A DNA stretch of 29,302 bases from Botryllus schlosseri (GCA_000444245.1 ATSW01005948.1:1-29302), one strand, 5' to 3'; shown: positions 22,201-29,290, counted from the stretch's first letter. The notes: generated from the sequence alone by a model not told the origin. Made by a program: numbers and translations.

Positions 22201-25200
22201 TTGACTTGACTTTACTCATTATGACTCAAATATAGAAAATGACTCCACTCGACTTGTGAACGAGTCATTGTGTAAGACCTACCAAGTCCTGCTCGAGACA
22301 TTCTACAAGACTTGATGCAACTCTAGTCTATTAGCACTGATTCTTGAAAAATAGGCCCAGAAATTATTATCTTTCATCTGTATAAATAATCATGTAGAGA
22401 GTTTAGAAAAATAAGTATATTAGTTCTAAAAAGTGTGTTTAACCTGACTTGAACTCGATGATGGGAGCAGAGGGTTATTGTGTTGACTGTTCCGTTTCTA
22501 GTTAAGGTATTGCATCGAACCCACGTTTTTGCAACTTGGATGATACCAAATGTCTCACAGTCGTAATAAATTAAATTGCTTACTCTCAACAGTTTCCGGT
22601 CCTATATTTCAAGTACCAGAACTGATACACGAAACACCAATTAGATGATAACTTTACAATTCTTCGAACTTGCTACAAGTCATCAAAAATTGCGACTCGA
22701 GTCAAGTCATTAGGCCTACAACAATGAAAATATATGTGAGCAAGCTTACCGCAAGCTGATCCTGTTACTTCAATGTCGTCTATCGCCAGATCCCCAGGAT
22801 AACCCGTTCCTCGGACTGCTTCAATTACGACTTGCACGAAATCGTCCGAGCTCAGGCGAGCACCCACGGTCTTCATCGATGGAATGACAATTTCTTGCTG
22901 TAGCAGTAACCAACTGTCGCCCTTGTTTCCAGACTTTTCCACTAGGGTTGTGACGGTCTTTCCGCTAATCAATTTCACCTAAGATATAATAAAATTCTGT
23001 AGTTACAGCCCAACAGTTCAAGATCTGAAAATTTGGGTTCTTCCTCATGCCTACCAACATATCATCATTGCCAATCAGGGTGTTCCATGAACATGTCGAT
23101 ATTTATGCGATTTCTCATTCAAGGTTTAAGGTTAGGGTATCATTAATTAGGGTTGGGGTGTCGTAAAATTAGGGTTAGGTTAGGGTATTGTAACATAAGG
23201 TATGGGGATAGTAATATTAGAGTCAGGTTGGGGTATTGTAGCATTAGGGTTGAGGGTATCGTAAAGTTAGGGTTAGGTTGGGGTATCGTAGGACTAGGGT
23301 TGAAGTATTGTAAATTTAGTGCCTTAGAACCGTAAACTTAGGCTTAGATTGGGGTATCGTAAGATTAGCGTTAACGAGCAGGTTGGGGTTACAGTTAGGG
23401 GGAGCGGTATTGAACGTTCCAACGATACCTTAACCCTAAACCAATTATAAACGCCATCAATTTTGATATATTGGGAACCCAATTGGTGATGTTCATGATA
23501 ATGTTGTTGCGGATGTTATATTAAGAAAATGTATGTTGTTGTGAATAAGAAAGTAAACCAGACCCAAATATAGTCATTGCTTTGCATAATTTCTTACCAA
23601 CAAAGACCCCATTTGAGCGCCGTTCATGTGATACCAAACTTTCAGGCAGTGAGGTCCCTTTGTAAGCTTAGGAGAAACCAGACGCGCGGCATCGTTCAAA
23701 ACACGAGGACTCGAAGCCTCGATAAACAGGAAATAACCTGAATACAGAGAATGACATGGATTATGACGTAATTATAACGAAGTCGACCAACCGTGCGGTT
23801 GCCTAACCTGATGATGTCGTGTGGTCGGTCTGAGGTCCGGTGTTCTGGCTTGGCGTAGGCTTGTTTGTTCGGATCCAATCGAAATCGTCGAGTTTGCCTT
23901 GTTCCCATCCGCATAGTCCGCTTTCGAAATCACAGCTTGTCTCTGAGAGGAGTATGGCTCTTTAATATCGGTGCATATCCTAATGGATCGGACTTGTTCA
24001 GACTACCAATGTAATAGTCGGCTAACTGTCACATAACTACTGTTGTTTTGAGCAATCCCAGTTCTAGTTGTGTGCTCAATGGATTTATAATTGTCGAACA
24101 ACTATAGAAGCACGTGTCGTCGTTTGGCGTGAACCGTGATACCGGTGTTCTATTTTGTGCTGTTCTTGTAGCTATTGTAGTCATTACTGACAGGGGTATA
24201 GCCGGGGGCGAGCGTTGGGGGACAGAAACCCCTCCCATTTTAAACTTGTACAGAATTTCATTTGGAAAGCCGATCGATTCCGATAAAATATGCATGAGAA
24301 TTGCGTCTAGTTGGTTTGTTTTAGTTGGCTAGTTGCGGATTTTTAAAGACCGTTAGTTGTAGTTCTAGTGTTGAGTGTTTAGAAGTGAGTAGTTTCAGTT
24401 CTCCTTCCAGCTGTTCATTTATATGCCCGGCCTGACGCTTCGGAATAGATCTTTCTAGCATAAAGCTTGCGTGGAAAAGAAAATTCTTCAGCAATCAAAT
24501 TCAGTAGGCCCCTATAGGCTAGGCTCCATTCTGCATCGCATTTCTTTGCTAAGTTGTCGGTAAGCAAACTCGCCTAGTTTTCAAGCGAGACACAAAGACT
24601 AGATTGTTCTCTTTGCGAGCGAAACGCTGCAGGCTAATATTATCAGACATTTTGCTGCGTGTAATCTTAAACAATTTGTTGCGGGTACAGGCAGGCGCAA
24701 ATTGTAGATACCAATCTACGAGTGTTGTCGAGTTTTCGCTGCCGCCTATGCTGGTGTCATTACGTTAATTGAAATTACGTTAGGCTTACGTATACTAGAT
24801 TTGATGAAGACAATCGTCACAGGATTGTTTATACACAATGTTCTTTTCAATTCTCTACTAGTTGCTGACCATTACCCCTGACGAGTGCCAGCCGAAAATA
24901 AACGGGTTTATTTCGATAAGAATATATTATTCAAATCTAGAGTCTTGTGTGTTGAATCGCGCAAGGGAAATTTTAATTTTTCAAAGCATCAGCGACTTTC
25001 GCAGGCGCATATAAGACTATTTTACTTTGCCAGGCCTGGATCAACTTCTCTCTGAACCAAAATCCGCCGAAAAGATTCTCGATCGCAAATTCATATCGCC
25101 CGCAGTCGCTGTTCACGCAAATTTACCGAGCCGCCATTTTATATTAGAGGCCCACAGTCGCATCTTATGATATACCAGAATTTTCAGCTTTTTCAAAATA

Positions 25201-28200
25201 CATTAGAATTTGAATTATGGCTACGCAGGTTATTCCGGATTTTCCCAGTCTGCTGCAGACACCATAATCGCCCCACCCCTACCCCCGTATACAAAGACTG
25301 ATGTTTCGTAGGGTTTTACGAACTGAAATCTCAGCATATACTGTATATGGCAATTAAAGAACTCGGTCAGTTACATTAGTATTTTAAACAAATGAGGAAT
25401 CGGAAACTAAGGATTTGGAGAGCAATGATAAACCAATACATGCTTAAGAAAGAGCTATACAAGACATTCCTTCGACACCCTCTTAAGGCTCTTATCTTTT
25501 CATTTTATCGCAATCTTGTGATGTGCTGACCTGATGAAAAGGAAAACAAAATGATGCTGATTCTGACCATACCGATGACTCTTCGAATGTAGGATTGCGT
25601 TTCAACATACTATGCCGTGCAGAATGAAACAAGTCGTCCTTAAGGCCGATTGTCAGATGAAAATATCAATCACCATCATTTTAACGACTAATGATTACGT
25701 TCAAACGGCATAATGGTCATTGTTTCAGTAACAGAGGTGTTAAACATGCCTCTAATACGTTGACGATAATGTGGAGATCCGATTACTTCGTTTCGGGCAG
25801 GTAATGATATAATGACCGCTTATTTTAAGCAGTGGCAGGTATTTTCGATAATCGATCAATTATATGTTGGCGGTACAGGAAAAACTCAGAGTCATCGGGA
25901 TATACGAAGTTTGGAATTAGCGATCAGACCGATTCCGGACCCTTCACACCGCAACAGACGCCAGTTTTTCGCACACTTGGGCAACTATATAGATGACATG
26001 TTGGTGATCTAATTCTAAGCTAATTTGTGAAATGTTTCTGTGTTCTCATTTTAATTCAAATATACTTTCTGGCCTTATTCCTGAATATGCTACTGGAGGA
26101 CTGTATATTAGGGCTCTTCAAAAATGACTTTTTTTCTCAAATCGCACTGGCTACTTGATAAAATTGTTAGGTTACTTAATTTGAGCCTAGACACCAAATT
26201 TGGTTCAATTCCAACCAGTAGCCGCATTGCCACAGAAGAAAGTTTCTATTTAGTATATAAAAATAAATAACAAAAAAAACAAATTTGGTTAAATTCCAAC
26301 CAGTGGAAGCGGAGTTATCGCCGTCGAAAAATTTGGATTATGAATAAAATAGTATATTTACGGTGACCAATTCTTCAATTATTTATTATAGTGGTGCCCA
26401 GAATAGTCGCATCAAGCACGCATTCAACAGACACTCACCAGCGACTGGATCGGTCGATGTCGGGGCTGCTGTTGCCGCTATAGTCGCCGTGGTAACCGCC
26501 GGCTTCGTGGTTTGCGGGGCCGCTGATGATTGAAGAGCAGGTGCCGGTGCGTTAGTGCTTGCCACGCACGCCGTGCCCGCTGAACGGCCGCCTTTCTTAG
26601 TTGCGACCGTACACGGTTTGGTCTTTGAGATTTTGATATCGTCCAAGCCGAAGTCGGATTGGTAGAAGAACACGAATGCTTCCCAGTAGAATTGCACAAA
26701 CTGTTACATTAATGATAGCGTGTGAGCGAAAAGAGTGTGTTTTCACACTCAAAAGGTGGAACGCGAACACAGAACCTACCCTCCTAGCTAAAAGAGTCTG
26801 TAATGTGTGCATTCGCACCCTGAAGGTGGTACATGAAGACAGAGCCGACAATATTTGTGTAAATAGTGCGCATTCACACCCTAAAGGTGGTACACCAAAA
26901 CAGAACCTACACTCGTAGCGTAAACAGTGTGCATTCACACCCTAAAAGTTGTACACCAAAATAGACACTAGACTCTTAACATAAATAGTGCGCATTCACG
27001 CCGAAAAGGTTGTACATGCAAATAGTAATTACACTCTTAGCGACAAGAGTGGGTATTCACACCCTAACGGAGGTATACATGAAAACAGAACCTACACGAA
27101 AACGGAACTTGTTACCGAAAAGAGTGTGTATTCACAGCCTAAAAATGGTACATGAAGACAGAACCTACACTATTAGTGTGCATTCACACCATAAAAGTGT
27201 TACCCAAAATAGACCCTAGACTCTTAGCGTAAATAGTGTGCATTCACACTGTAAGGCTCTACACAAAAACAAAAATCGCTTGGATACCTGCACATCTGGG
27301 GTCGGCTTGTAATCGTAGGATTGAACGTGCCATTTATCGCCGTAGTTTCCGTGACGCTCCCACAGCAGAACTTCGTGCCCGTACGGACTCAATTTCCTGA
27401 AATAACGCCGTTTTATTAGAGCTCCCTTCAATTATATTCTGTTGGGCAATGAAATTGCACTTTGAATAAGCTTTGAAAAAACTTTGAAAAAACAACAACT
27501 GTGTAGCTATAATTCTATAGTTATCCAGACGTGGCCGAGTTGCAATCTACAACAATACCACTTTCCATACAAGCTCACCTCTTTTCAAACGCGTACAACC
27601 TCATCGTCCCCATGTATTGGCCGAGCATATGGTATGCAAACTCGACAGTCAGCTGCGACCTCTTGAGCCACGGCGTTCGGATGATAGCGTTGTCTCCCAG
27701 TTTCGAAGGCAGGGAAGACTCGACGTACATGTAATACCCTGAATCAAAGCAAATGGATTGCAAAGTTGAACTTGACAGCAAAAGTGTAATTGTGTGGAAT
27801 GTGATATAGTCTACATATAAGCAAGGTGTAGATGAGCGGATCGATATATATATATTATATACAGTCGATTCCGCTTAATTACTACACCGGATAACCCGTA
27901 CAACCGCTTCATTCGGTCAACATTCTTATTATTTTTATATTCATTTCAATATTTTCAAACTCCTGCAGCTTCACATCTACTAGTTGGAATTGAGCCAAAT
28001 TTGGTATGTAACGTTTTTTAAGCCATCTAGATATTTTTATGAAGTAGCCGCAAAAATTAAAAAAAGTGGAATAACTCAACTGTAGTTAGTCATCAAAGTC
28101 GAGCCACTCAGACCTAGCTACTCCATTAGCAAATTCATTTTGCAGTCTCACCTTTCCCAGTGTTATAATCGCCGCTCGGTCCCGTGTCCTGACTCGGCGT

Positions 28201-28358
28201 GGATCCTTTGTATCGAATCCAGTCGATCTGATCCAGCTTGTCTTGAGTCATTTGACAAATGTCGGACTCGAAGTCGCACGAAAAGCTGCTCGATCCTGAC
28301 GAGATCTGCGGTAACGTCGGCACCGTCGGCTGCACCGGTAGCTTTCCTTTGCGGCTTG
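13031..28358 (-). CDS. Multi-MAM-domain extracellular protein with mucin-like region, 5' partial
   Basis: About 20 minus-strand exons: 28358-28152, 27738-27579, 27396-27288, 26700-26439, 23942-23808, 23737-23598, 22978-22750, 22139 or 22121-21989, 21827-21675, 20933-20708, 20070-19363, 19050-18907, 18134-17960, 17802-17591, 17109-16936, 15974-15801, 15323-15205, 14774-14628, 14174-14084, 13233-13031. The product is roughly 1,300 residues with five MAM domains. Hallmarks repeat in each: CDFE/CDFD, CGW-type, DFDW, TGPxxDHT, GxYMYxE, FxYHM, GxW, DIAIDDI and GxC. MAM domains form extracellular beta-sandwiches in adhesive receptors, meprins and zonadhesin-like proteins. All junction phases agree except into MAM3. 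The signal peptide, and any further domains, lie off the right edge; no transmembrane segment is seen. I cannot name an orthologue. Confidence 0.92.
13266..13530 (-). repeat. SINE-like repeat family, copy 4 (long form)
   Basis: On the minus strand it reads 'acatttattttcattgctag', 'tccttttatg', 'cctttcatccagcgtgc', 'ctcttatttac', 'gaactactccaagtcatttc' and 'ttttcattgtatcgcaatc', matching 11500-11745 over about 250 bases. It starts about 30 bases upstream of the terminal Cys-rich exon acceptor. Confidence 0.68.
13735..14068 (-). repeat. AATTAGA-family MITE beside the MAM5 exon d donor
   Basis: 'attagaattacaactgcaaa', 'atcaagtttagttcatatca', 'aagagaatgtcaaatgtctt', 'gcaagcttggctcgttccgc' and 'gtttcacgaattagattaga'. 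It ends about 15 bases downstream of the exon d donor. Confidence 0.75.
14084..14174 (-). CDS. MAM5 exon d
   Basis: A 91-base exon, phase 0 to phase 1. The acceptor is CTTTCACAG and the donor TGCG|GTGAGT. It encodes [19 protein letters not shown] and [11 protein letters not shown], the canonical MAM ending. It continues in phase with the exon at 13233. Confidence 0.93.
14628..14774 (-). CDS. MAM5 exon c
   Basis: A 147-base exon, phase 0 to phase 0. The acceptor is TTACATTCAG and the donor AAAG|GTTCGA (weak). It encodes [36 protein letters not shown] and RPVFNSK, with the G-x-G-x-x-W segment of MAM. Confidence 0.85.
14885..15030 (+). repeat. CCGCAACTAGAACTA minisatellite, second array
   Basis: 'gctactggattttcaaaacg', 'cgcaactaggactgc' and 'ccagcaactagaactactca' match the start of the 20306-20515 array. 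It lies in the MAM5 b-c intron. Confidence 0.7.
15205..15323 (-). CDS. MAM5 exon b
   Basis: A 119-base exon, phase 1 to phase 0; acceptor TTTGTTTAG, donor TGGG|GTGAGT. It encodes [17 protein letters not shown] and [12 protein letters not shown], the middle of MAM5 with its third Cys. Confidence 0.9.
15520..15780 (-). repeat. AATTAGA-family MITE, MAM5 a-b intron
   Basis: 'cttccaaattagaattgatg', 'aattcgcataaactggg', 'gagaatgtcaaatgtctgta', 'caccgagcttggctcgtttc' and 'caattagtcattttgctc' match the 3255-3740 and 13735-14068 copies. It ends about 20 bases from the exon a donor. Confidence 0.72.
15801..15974 (-). CDS. MAM5 exon a (with insert)
   Basis: A 174-base exon, phase 1 to phase 1; acceptor TTCCCATAG, donor AATG|GTGTGT. 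It encodes [35 protein letters not shown] and [14 protein letters not shown]. About ten extra residues ([10 protein letters not shown]) lie between the first two MAM cysteines, which are normally close together. Confidence 0.91.
16010..16140 (-). repeat. SINE-like repeat family, copy 5
   Basis: On the minus strand it reads 'ggtgggtgtctgatttcaaa', 'gactgctccaagccgtttg', 'ttcattgtattgctgtg' and 'attgaaatgatg', matching the copies at 9300, 11370 and 13266. It directly abuts the hAT-type MITE at 16164. Confidence 0.65.
16164..16624. mobile_element. hAT-type MITE, 461 bp, MAM gene intron
   Basis: The left end CAGAGGTCCCCAACC and the reverse complement of the right end CAGGGTTCCCATCC fit hAT termini. 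Flanks atatcggt (16156-16163) and acatcgac (16625-16632) agree at 5 of 8 bases, all differences being transitions, consistent with an old 8-bp duplication. It is the fuller copy of the element fragmented at 1-1810. Confidence 0.7.
16729..16880 (+). mobile_element. Foldback MITE copy D (left arm and short inverted tail)
   Basis: 'gaagagcatcttggaggtac', 'attcatattgaattatacct' and 'gaatattttcggctgacaca' match the left arm of copies A, C and E, followed by 'gttcttttcaattctctacc' from the opposite arm. Confidence 0.68.
16936..17109 (-). CDS. Basic linker exon between MAM4 and MAM5
   Basis: A 174-base exon, phase 1 to phase 1, so it is symmetric like the domain blocks. The acceptor is GTTTTTCGACAG; the donor GAAT|GTAAGTAT is close to consensus. 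It encodes [38 protein letters not shown] and [19 protein letters not shown]. It is Lys/Arg/Pro-rich with one Cys and no known domain. Support is splice sites and phase rather than homology. Confidence 0.68.
17343..17558 (+). mobile_element. Foldback MITE copy E (both arms)
   Basis: The left arm 'cttggaggtacagaac', 'atattcatattgtaataaac', 'gaggggtaatcgtcagaaac', 'tagtagagaattg' is mirrored by the right arm 'gaattctcttttagttgcag', 'gcgattacccctgacgagtg', 'tcaaccggggtttatttcaa', 'tatgaatatattattcaa'. The right end is about 32 bases from the MAM4 exon c donor. Confidence 0.8.
17591..17802 (-). CDS. MAM4 exon c
   Basis: A 212-base exon, phase 2 to phase 1. The acceptor is TTGTTTAG and the donor TGCA|GTAAGT. 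It encodes [52 protein letters not shown] and ICITTDPC. Confidence 0.92.
17960..18134 (-). CDS. MAM4 exon b
   Basis: A 175-base exon, phase 1 to phase 2. The acceptor is GCTTTACAG and the donor GGAAT|GTAAGA. It encodes [38 protein letters not shown] and [11 protein letters not shown]. Phase 2 at its end matches MAM1 exon b, unlike MAM2, MAM3 and MAM5. Confidence 0.93.
18187..18906. other. MAM4 a-b intron, nothing recognised
   Basis: AT-rich intron. I see no further exon, repeat family or RNA in it. Confidence 0.5.
18907..19050 (-). CDS. MAM4 exon a
   Basis: A 144-base exon, phase 1 to phase 1. The acceptor is CTTGTTGCAG and the likely donor TTCG|GTAGAA, which is weaker than its neighbours but in phase. 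It encodes [37 protein letters not shown] and [10 protein letters not shown]. Confidence 0.88.
19363..20070 (-). CDS. Thr-rich cationic mucin-like exon (236 codons)
   Basis: A 708-base exon, phase 1 to phase 1. The acceptor is GCATTACCAG and the donor CAAG|GTAGGC. It begins [20 protein letters not shown], passes through [10 protein letters not shown], then about 120 residues of Thr runs spaced by RRPR, RKPR, KNP and KRT (19505-19870), and ends [18 protein letters not shown]. Dense Thr/Pro predicts O-glycosylation; unlike most mucins the spacers are Arg/Lys, making it strongly basic. It separates MAM3 from MAM4. The two other frames here (Val-rich on plus, Gln-rich on minus) are by-products of the ACA/ACT repeats. 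Confidence 0.87.
20306..20515 (+). repeat. CCGCAACTAGAACTA minisatellite
   Basis: About five units of 35-45 bases: 'tttttaaaatccgcaactag', 'aactagaactactcac'. Related arrays lie at 14885-15030 (same strand) and 24320-24400 (opposite strand). Confidence 0.75.
20708..20933 (-). CDS. MAM3 exon c
   Basis: A 226-base exon, phase 0 to phase 1. The acceptor is ATTTTTCAG and the donor AATG|GTAAGA. It encodes [38 protein letters not shown] and [20 protein letters not shown], ending PGSCDGN: the full second half of MAM3. Confidence 0.93.
21045..21370 (+). repeat. AATTAGA-family MITE, MAM3 b-c intron
   Basis: 'attctaatgtaatttgtgaa', 'atgtttccatgctttcac', 'ctgaaatgcaacaggagaaccgtgtagtgcaaaac', 'aagccaagctt' and 'tgtgtagctataattctaatcc' match copies on the opposite strand at 13735-14068 and 15520-15780. 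Confidence 0.72.
21675..21827 (-). CDS. MAM3 exon b
   Basis: A 153-base exon, phase 0 to phase 0. The acceptor is TTTTTTCCAG and the donor ACG|GTAAGT. It encodes [38 protein letters not shown] and [13 protein letters not shown]. Only this copy has a phase-0 intron before the GxYMYxE strand. Confidence 0.92.
21989..22139 (-). CDS. MAM3 exon a (acceptor uncertain)
   Basis: Encodes [36 protein letters not shown] and TVDHSL; the donor CTG|GTAAAT gives phase 0. Acceptors at 22139 (ATCATTCAG) and 22121 (GCGCCAG) both enter the MAM frame in phase 2, while the preceding exon ends in phase 1. Either a small exon is missing between them or there is a one-base discrepancy in this region. Confidence 0.82.
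22176..22716. repeat. GACTTGACTC-rich inverted repeat (MITE-like)
   Basis: Left part 'ccccaagtcacaac', 'gttgacttgactttactc', 'ccactcgacttgtgaacgag'; right part 'cttgctacaagtcatc', 'gcgactcgagtcaagtcatt'. Words in the right part are reverse complements of those at the left. It fills the intron between MAM2 and MAM3. Ends are approximate and no target duplication was found. Confidence 0.45.
22750..22978 (-). CDS. MAM2 exon c (last exon of the domain)
   Basis: A 229-base exon, phase 0 to phase 1. The acceptor is ATATCTTAG and the donor TTGCG|GTAAGC. It encodes [48 protein letters not shown] and [13 protein letters not shown]. Here the third and fourth segments, which MAM1 and MAM5 split, are fused in one exon. 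Confidence 0.93.
23121..23399 (+). repeat. TTAGGG-like minisatellite in the MAM2 b-c intron
   Basis: A degenerate tandem array of a roughly 26-base unit of the form 'ttagggttaggttggggtat' + 'cgtaa', mixing TTAGGGTTAGG with TTGGGGTATCGTA. At least eight partial units. Shorter related stretches occur near 20265-20285 and 20565-20610. Confidence 0.8.
23598..23737 (-). CDS. MAM2 exon b
   Basis: A 140-base exon, phase 1 to phase 0. The acceptor is CTGTATTCAG and the donor TTG|GTAAGA. It encodes [39 protein letters not shown] and AQMGSLL. Confidence 0.93.
23808..23942 (-). CDS. MAM2 exon a
   Basis: A 135-base exon, phase 1 to phase 1. The acceptor is CTCCTCTCAG and the donor ATCAG|GTTAGG. It encodes [36 protein letters not shown] and QTDHTTSS, the best match to the MAM consensus in the window. 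Confidence 0.93.
24830..24945 (+). mobile_element. Foldback MITE copy F (right arm)
   Basis: 'gttcttttcaattctctact', 'agttgctgaccattacccctgacgagtgccagccgaaaataaacgggtttatttcg' and 'gaatatattattcaa' match the right arm of the other copies. The left arm is absent. Confidence 0.7.
25990..26110 (+). repeat. AATTAGA-family MITE fragment
   Basis: 'gatctaattctaagctaatt', 'tgtgaaatgtttctgtg' and 'ctgaatatgctactggaggactgta' match the 5' part of the 28468-28650 and 21045-21370 copies. Truncated. Confidence 0.65.
26439..26700 (-). CDS. MAM1 exon d plus Ala/Thr/Pro linker
   Basis: A 262-base exon, phase 0 to phase 1; acceptor GTAACAG, donor GCTG|GTGAGT. It encodes [30 protein letters not shown] (the end of MAM1, with DFGLDDI for DIAIDDI), then a 54-residue linker rich in Ala, Thr and Pro ([22 protein letters not shown]). 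The linker is a likely O-glycosylated spacer. Confidence 0.9.
26713..27262 (+). repeat. Minisatellite of about 62-bp units inside the MAM1 c-d intron
   Basis: Roughly nine degenerate units carry 'agtgtgcattcacacccta', 'aaggtggtacatgaaaacag' and 'aacctacactcttagcgta'. Repeats of 'gtgtgcattcac'-type words begin near 26733, 26799, 26865, 26928, 26989, 27050, 27124, 27176 and 27236. Unit spacing varies from about 52 to 74 bases. It fills almost the whole intron between 26700 and 27288. Confidence 0.85.
27288..27396 (-). CDS. MAM1 exon c
   Basis: A 109-base exon, phase 2 to phase 0. The acceptor is TTATTTCAG and the donor GCAG|GTATCC. It encodes [20 protein letters not shown] and KWHVQSYD, the typical MAM 'LW...G..G..W' segment. 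Confidence 0.9.
27579..27738 (-). CDS. MAM1 exon b
   Basis: A 160-base exon, phase 1 to phase 2; donor AGAG|GTGAGC. It encodes [19 protein letters not shown] and [18 protein letters not shown]. The position that is Cys in the other four MAM copies (just before the V-x-F-x-Y-H-M strand) is Thr here. Confidence 0.92.
28152..28358 (-). CDS. MAM1 exon a
   Basis: A 207-base exon, phase 1 to phase 1. The acceptor is GATTTCCAG and the donor AAAG|GTGAGA. It begins with a basic/Pro linker ([17 protein letters not shown]) and then [16 protein letters not shown] and [12 protein letters not shown], the first third of MAM1. Open upstream phase shows the gene continues to the right. Confidence 0.92.
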
Positions 28359-28467
28359 CTGGAAATCGGATTTATTTCAATAATAAATATGGAGCTACAA
28401 TACAGACAAGGACTAGATGATTATAATTGTATAATTACACTGTAATCATAGCGAAATGCTGGTAATG

Positions 28468-28650
28468 TAAATTCAGTCTAATTTGTGAAATGTTTCTATA
28501 TGCTATAATTTCAATTCTAATCTAACATCCAATATACCTGAAAATGTTTCAGGAGAACTGTACAGTGCGAAACGAGCCAAGTTACTGTGCAGACATTTGA
28601 CATTCTCGTGCTTACGATAACGTATTCTCTGATTTTGATATGAACTTAAC
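28468..28650 (+). repeat. AATTAGA-family MITE, rightmost copy
   Basis: 'agtctaatttgtgaaatgtt', 'ttcaggagaactgtacagtg', 'cgaaacgagccaagttactg', 'tgcagacatttgacattctc', 'gtgcttacgataacg' match the family. It is about 110 bases upstream of the first MAM exon in the window. Confidence 0.75.
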
Positions 28651-28654
28651 TTGG

Positions 28655-28905
28655 GTAATGTAATGTATGTATGTATGTAGCCTATATGAAGGTTTATAGC
28701 GCTTAATTTTCCAAGTATAGTACGCCCCCATGAACAATACGCACCCTTAAAGTGGCATGCAAATTCTGGGAAAAAGTCTGTACACATGTATAGTACGCAC
28801 CCTGCATTTGCAGTACATGAATAGCTGTGTTTTAGTATACTGTGTCGTTCTGTTTTGCGGTGTCACTGTACAATGTACATTGTACAAAAATCATGACATA
28901 ACGAT
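28655..28905. other. Upstream intron/flank with atgt microsatellite and TACGCACCC words
   Basis: 'gtatgtatgtatgtag' near 28664-28680. The word 'gtatagtacgc[a/c]ccc' recurs near 28715 and 28790, with 'caatacgcaccc' between. No exon seen. Confidence 0.5.
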
Positions 28906-28911
28906 CACTAA

Positions 28912-29290
28912 TAATCATTATGCAATTATTGGCATTTTCTCTAAACGATGGTAGATAGCAGCCAAAGCCTGCGAGGCTTGCGACGCGATAGTTCAGGCCA
29001 GCGACACGACATCTTCAGCACGAGGCCAATTACAGATGCGATTGCTAATCATTATACATTACAATTAACGGCGTTGTCTCTAAACGAAAGTAGATAGCAG
29101 AGAAGCCTGCGATGCCGGCGACGCGGTGGTTTAGGCCAGCGACACGACATCTTGCGCACGAGGCCTATGACAGATGTGATTGCCCAGTCCAACGGTTATG
29201 TCGTGCGCACCAGGTCTTTAAGAGATGCGACTGATTACGCAAGCGATTATATCTTGCGCGCAAGGCCTGTTGTATATGCGATTGTTCAGA
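28912..29290. repeat. 134-bp tandem repeat with shorter degenerate units
   Basis: Unit 1 begins at 28912 and unit 2 at 29046 (both 'taatcattat'), a 134-base period. Shared text includes 'tctctaaacga', 'gtagatagcag', 'ggccagcgacacgacatctt' and 'cacgaggcc'. From about 29184 two shorter units of about 50 bases follow, each ending 'gatgcgactg/atgcgattg'. The array runs to the window edge. Confidence 0.78.

Larger units (their letters stand above)
24000..26398. other. Large MAM gene intron (MAM1 to MAM2): scattered repeats only
   Basis: Contains an inverted copy of the CCGCAACTAGAACTA minisatellite (24320-24400), the right arm of a foldback MITE (24830-24945), a SINE-like tail (25470-25570) and the AATTAGA fragment. 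The rest is unassigned. A weak Thr-rich exon candidate at about 24100-24192 is discussed under rejected items. Confidence 0.6.

Noticed and set aside
24100-24192. Possible Thr-rich exon ([18 protein letters not shown]) after a CCCTGTCAG acceptor, phase 1
   Set aside because: No convincing phase-1 donor closes it; it is kept only as a possibility for transcript checking.
28503-28787. Minus-strand frame with ACHFKGAYCSWG, superficially MAM-like
   Set aside because: It lies in repeated TACGCACCC sequence and the AATTAGA MITE, without FDW/TGP motifs or splice sites.
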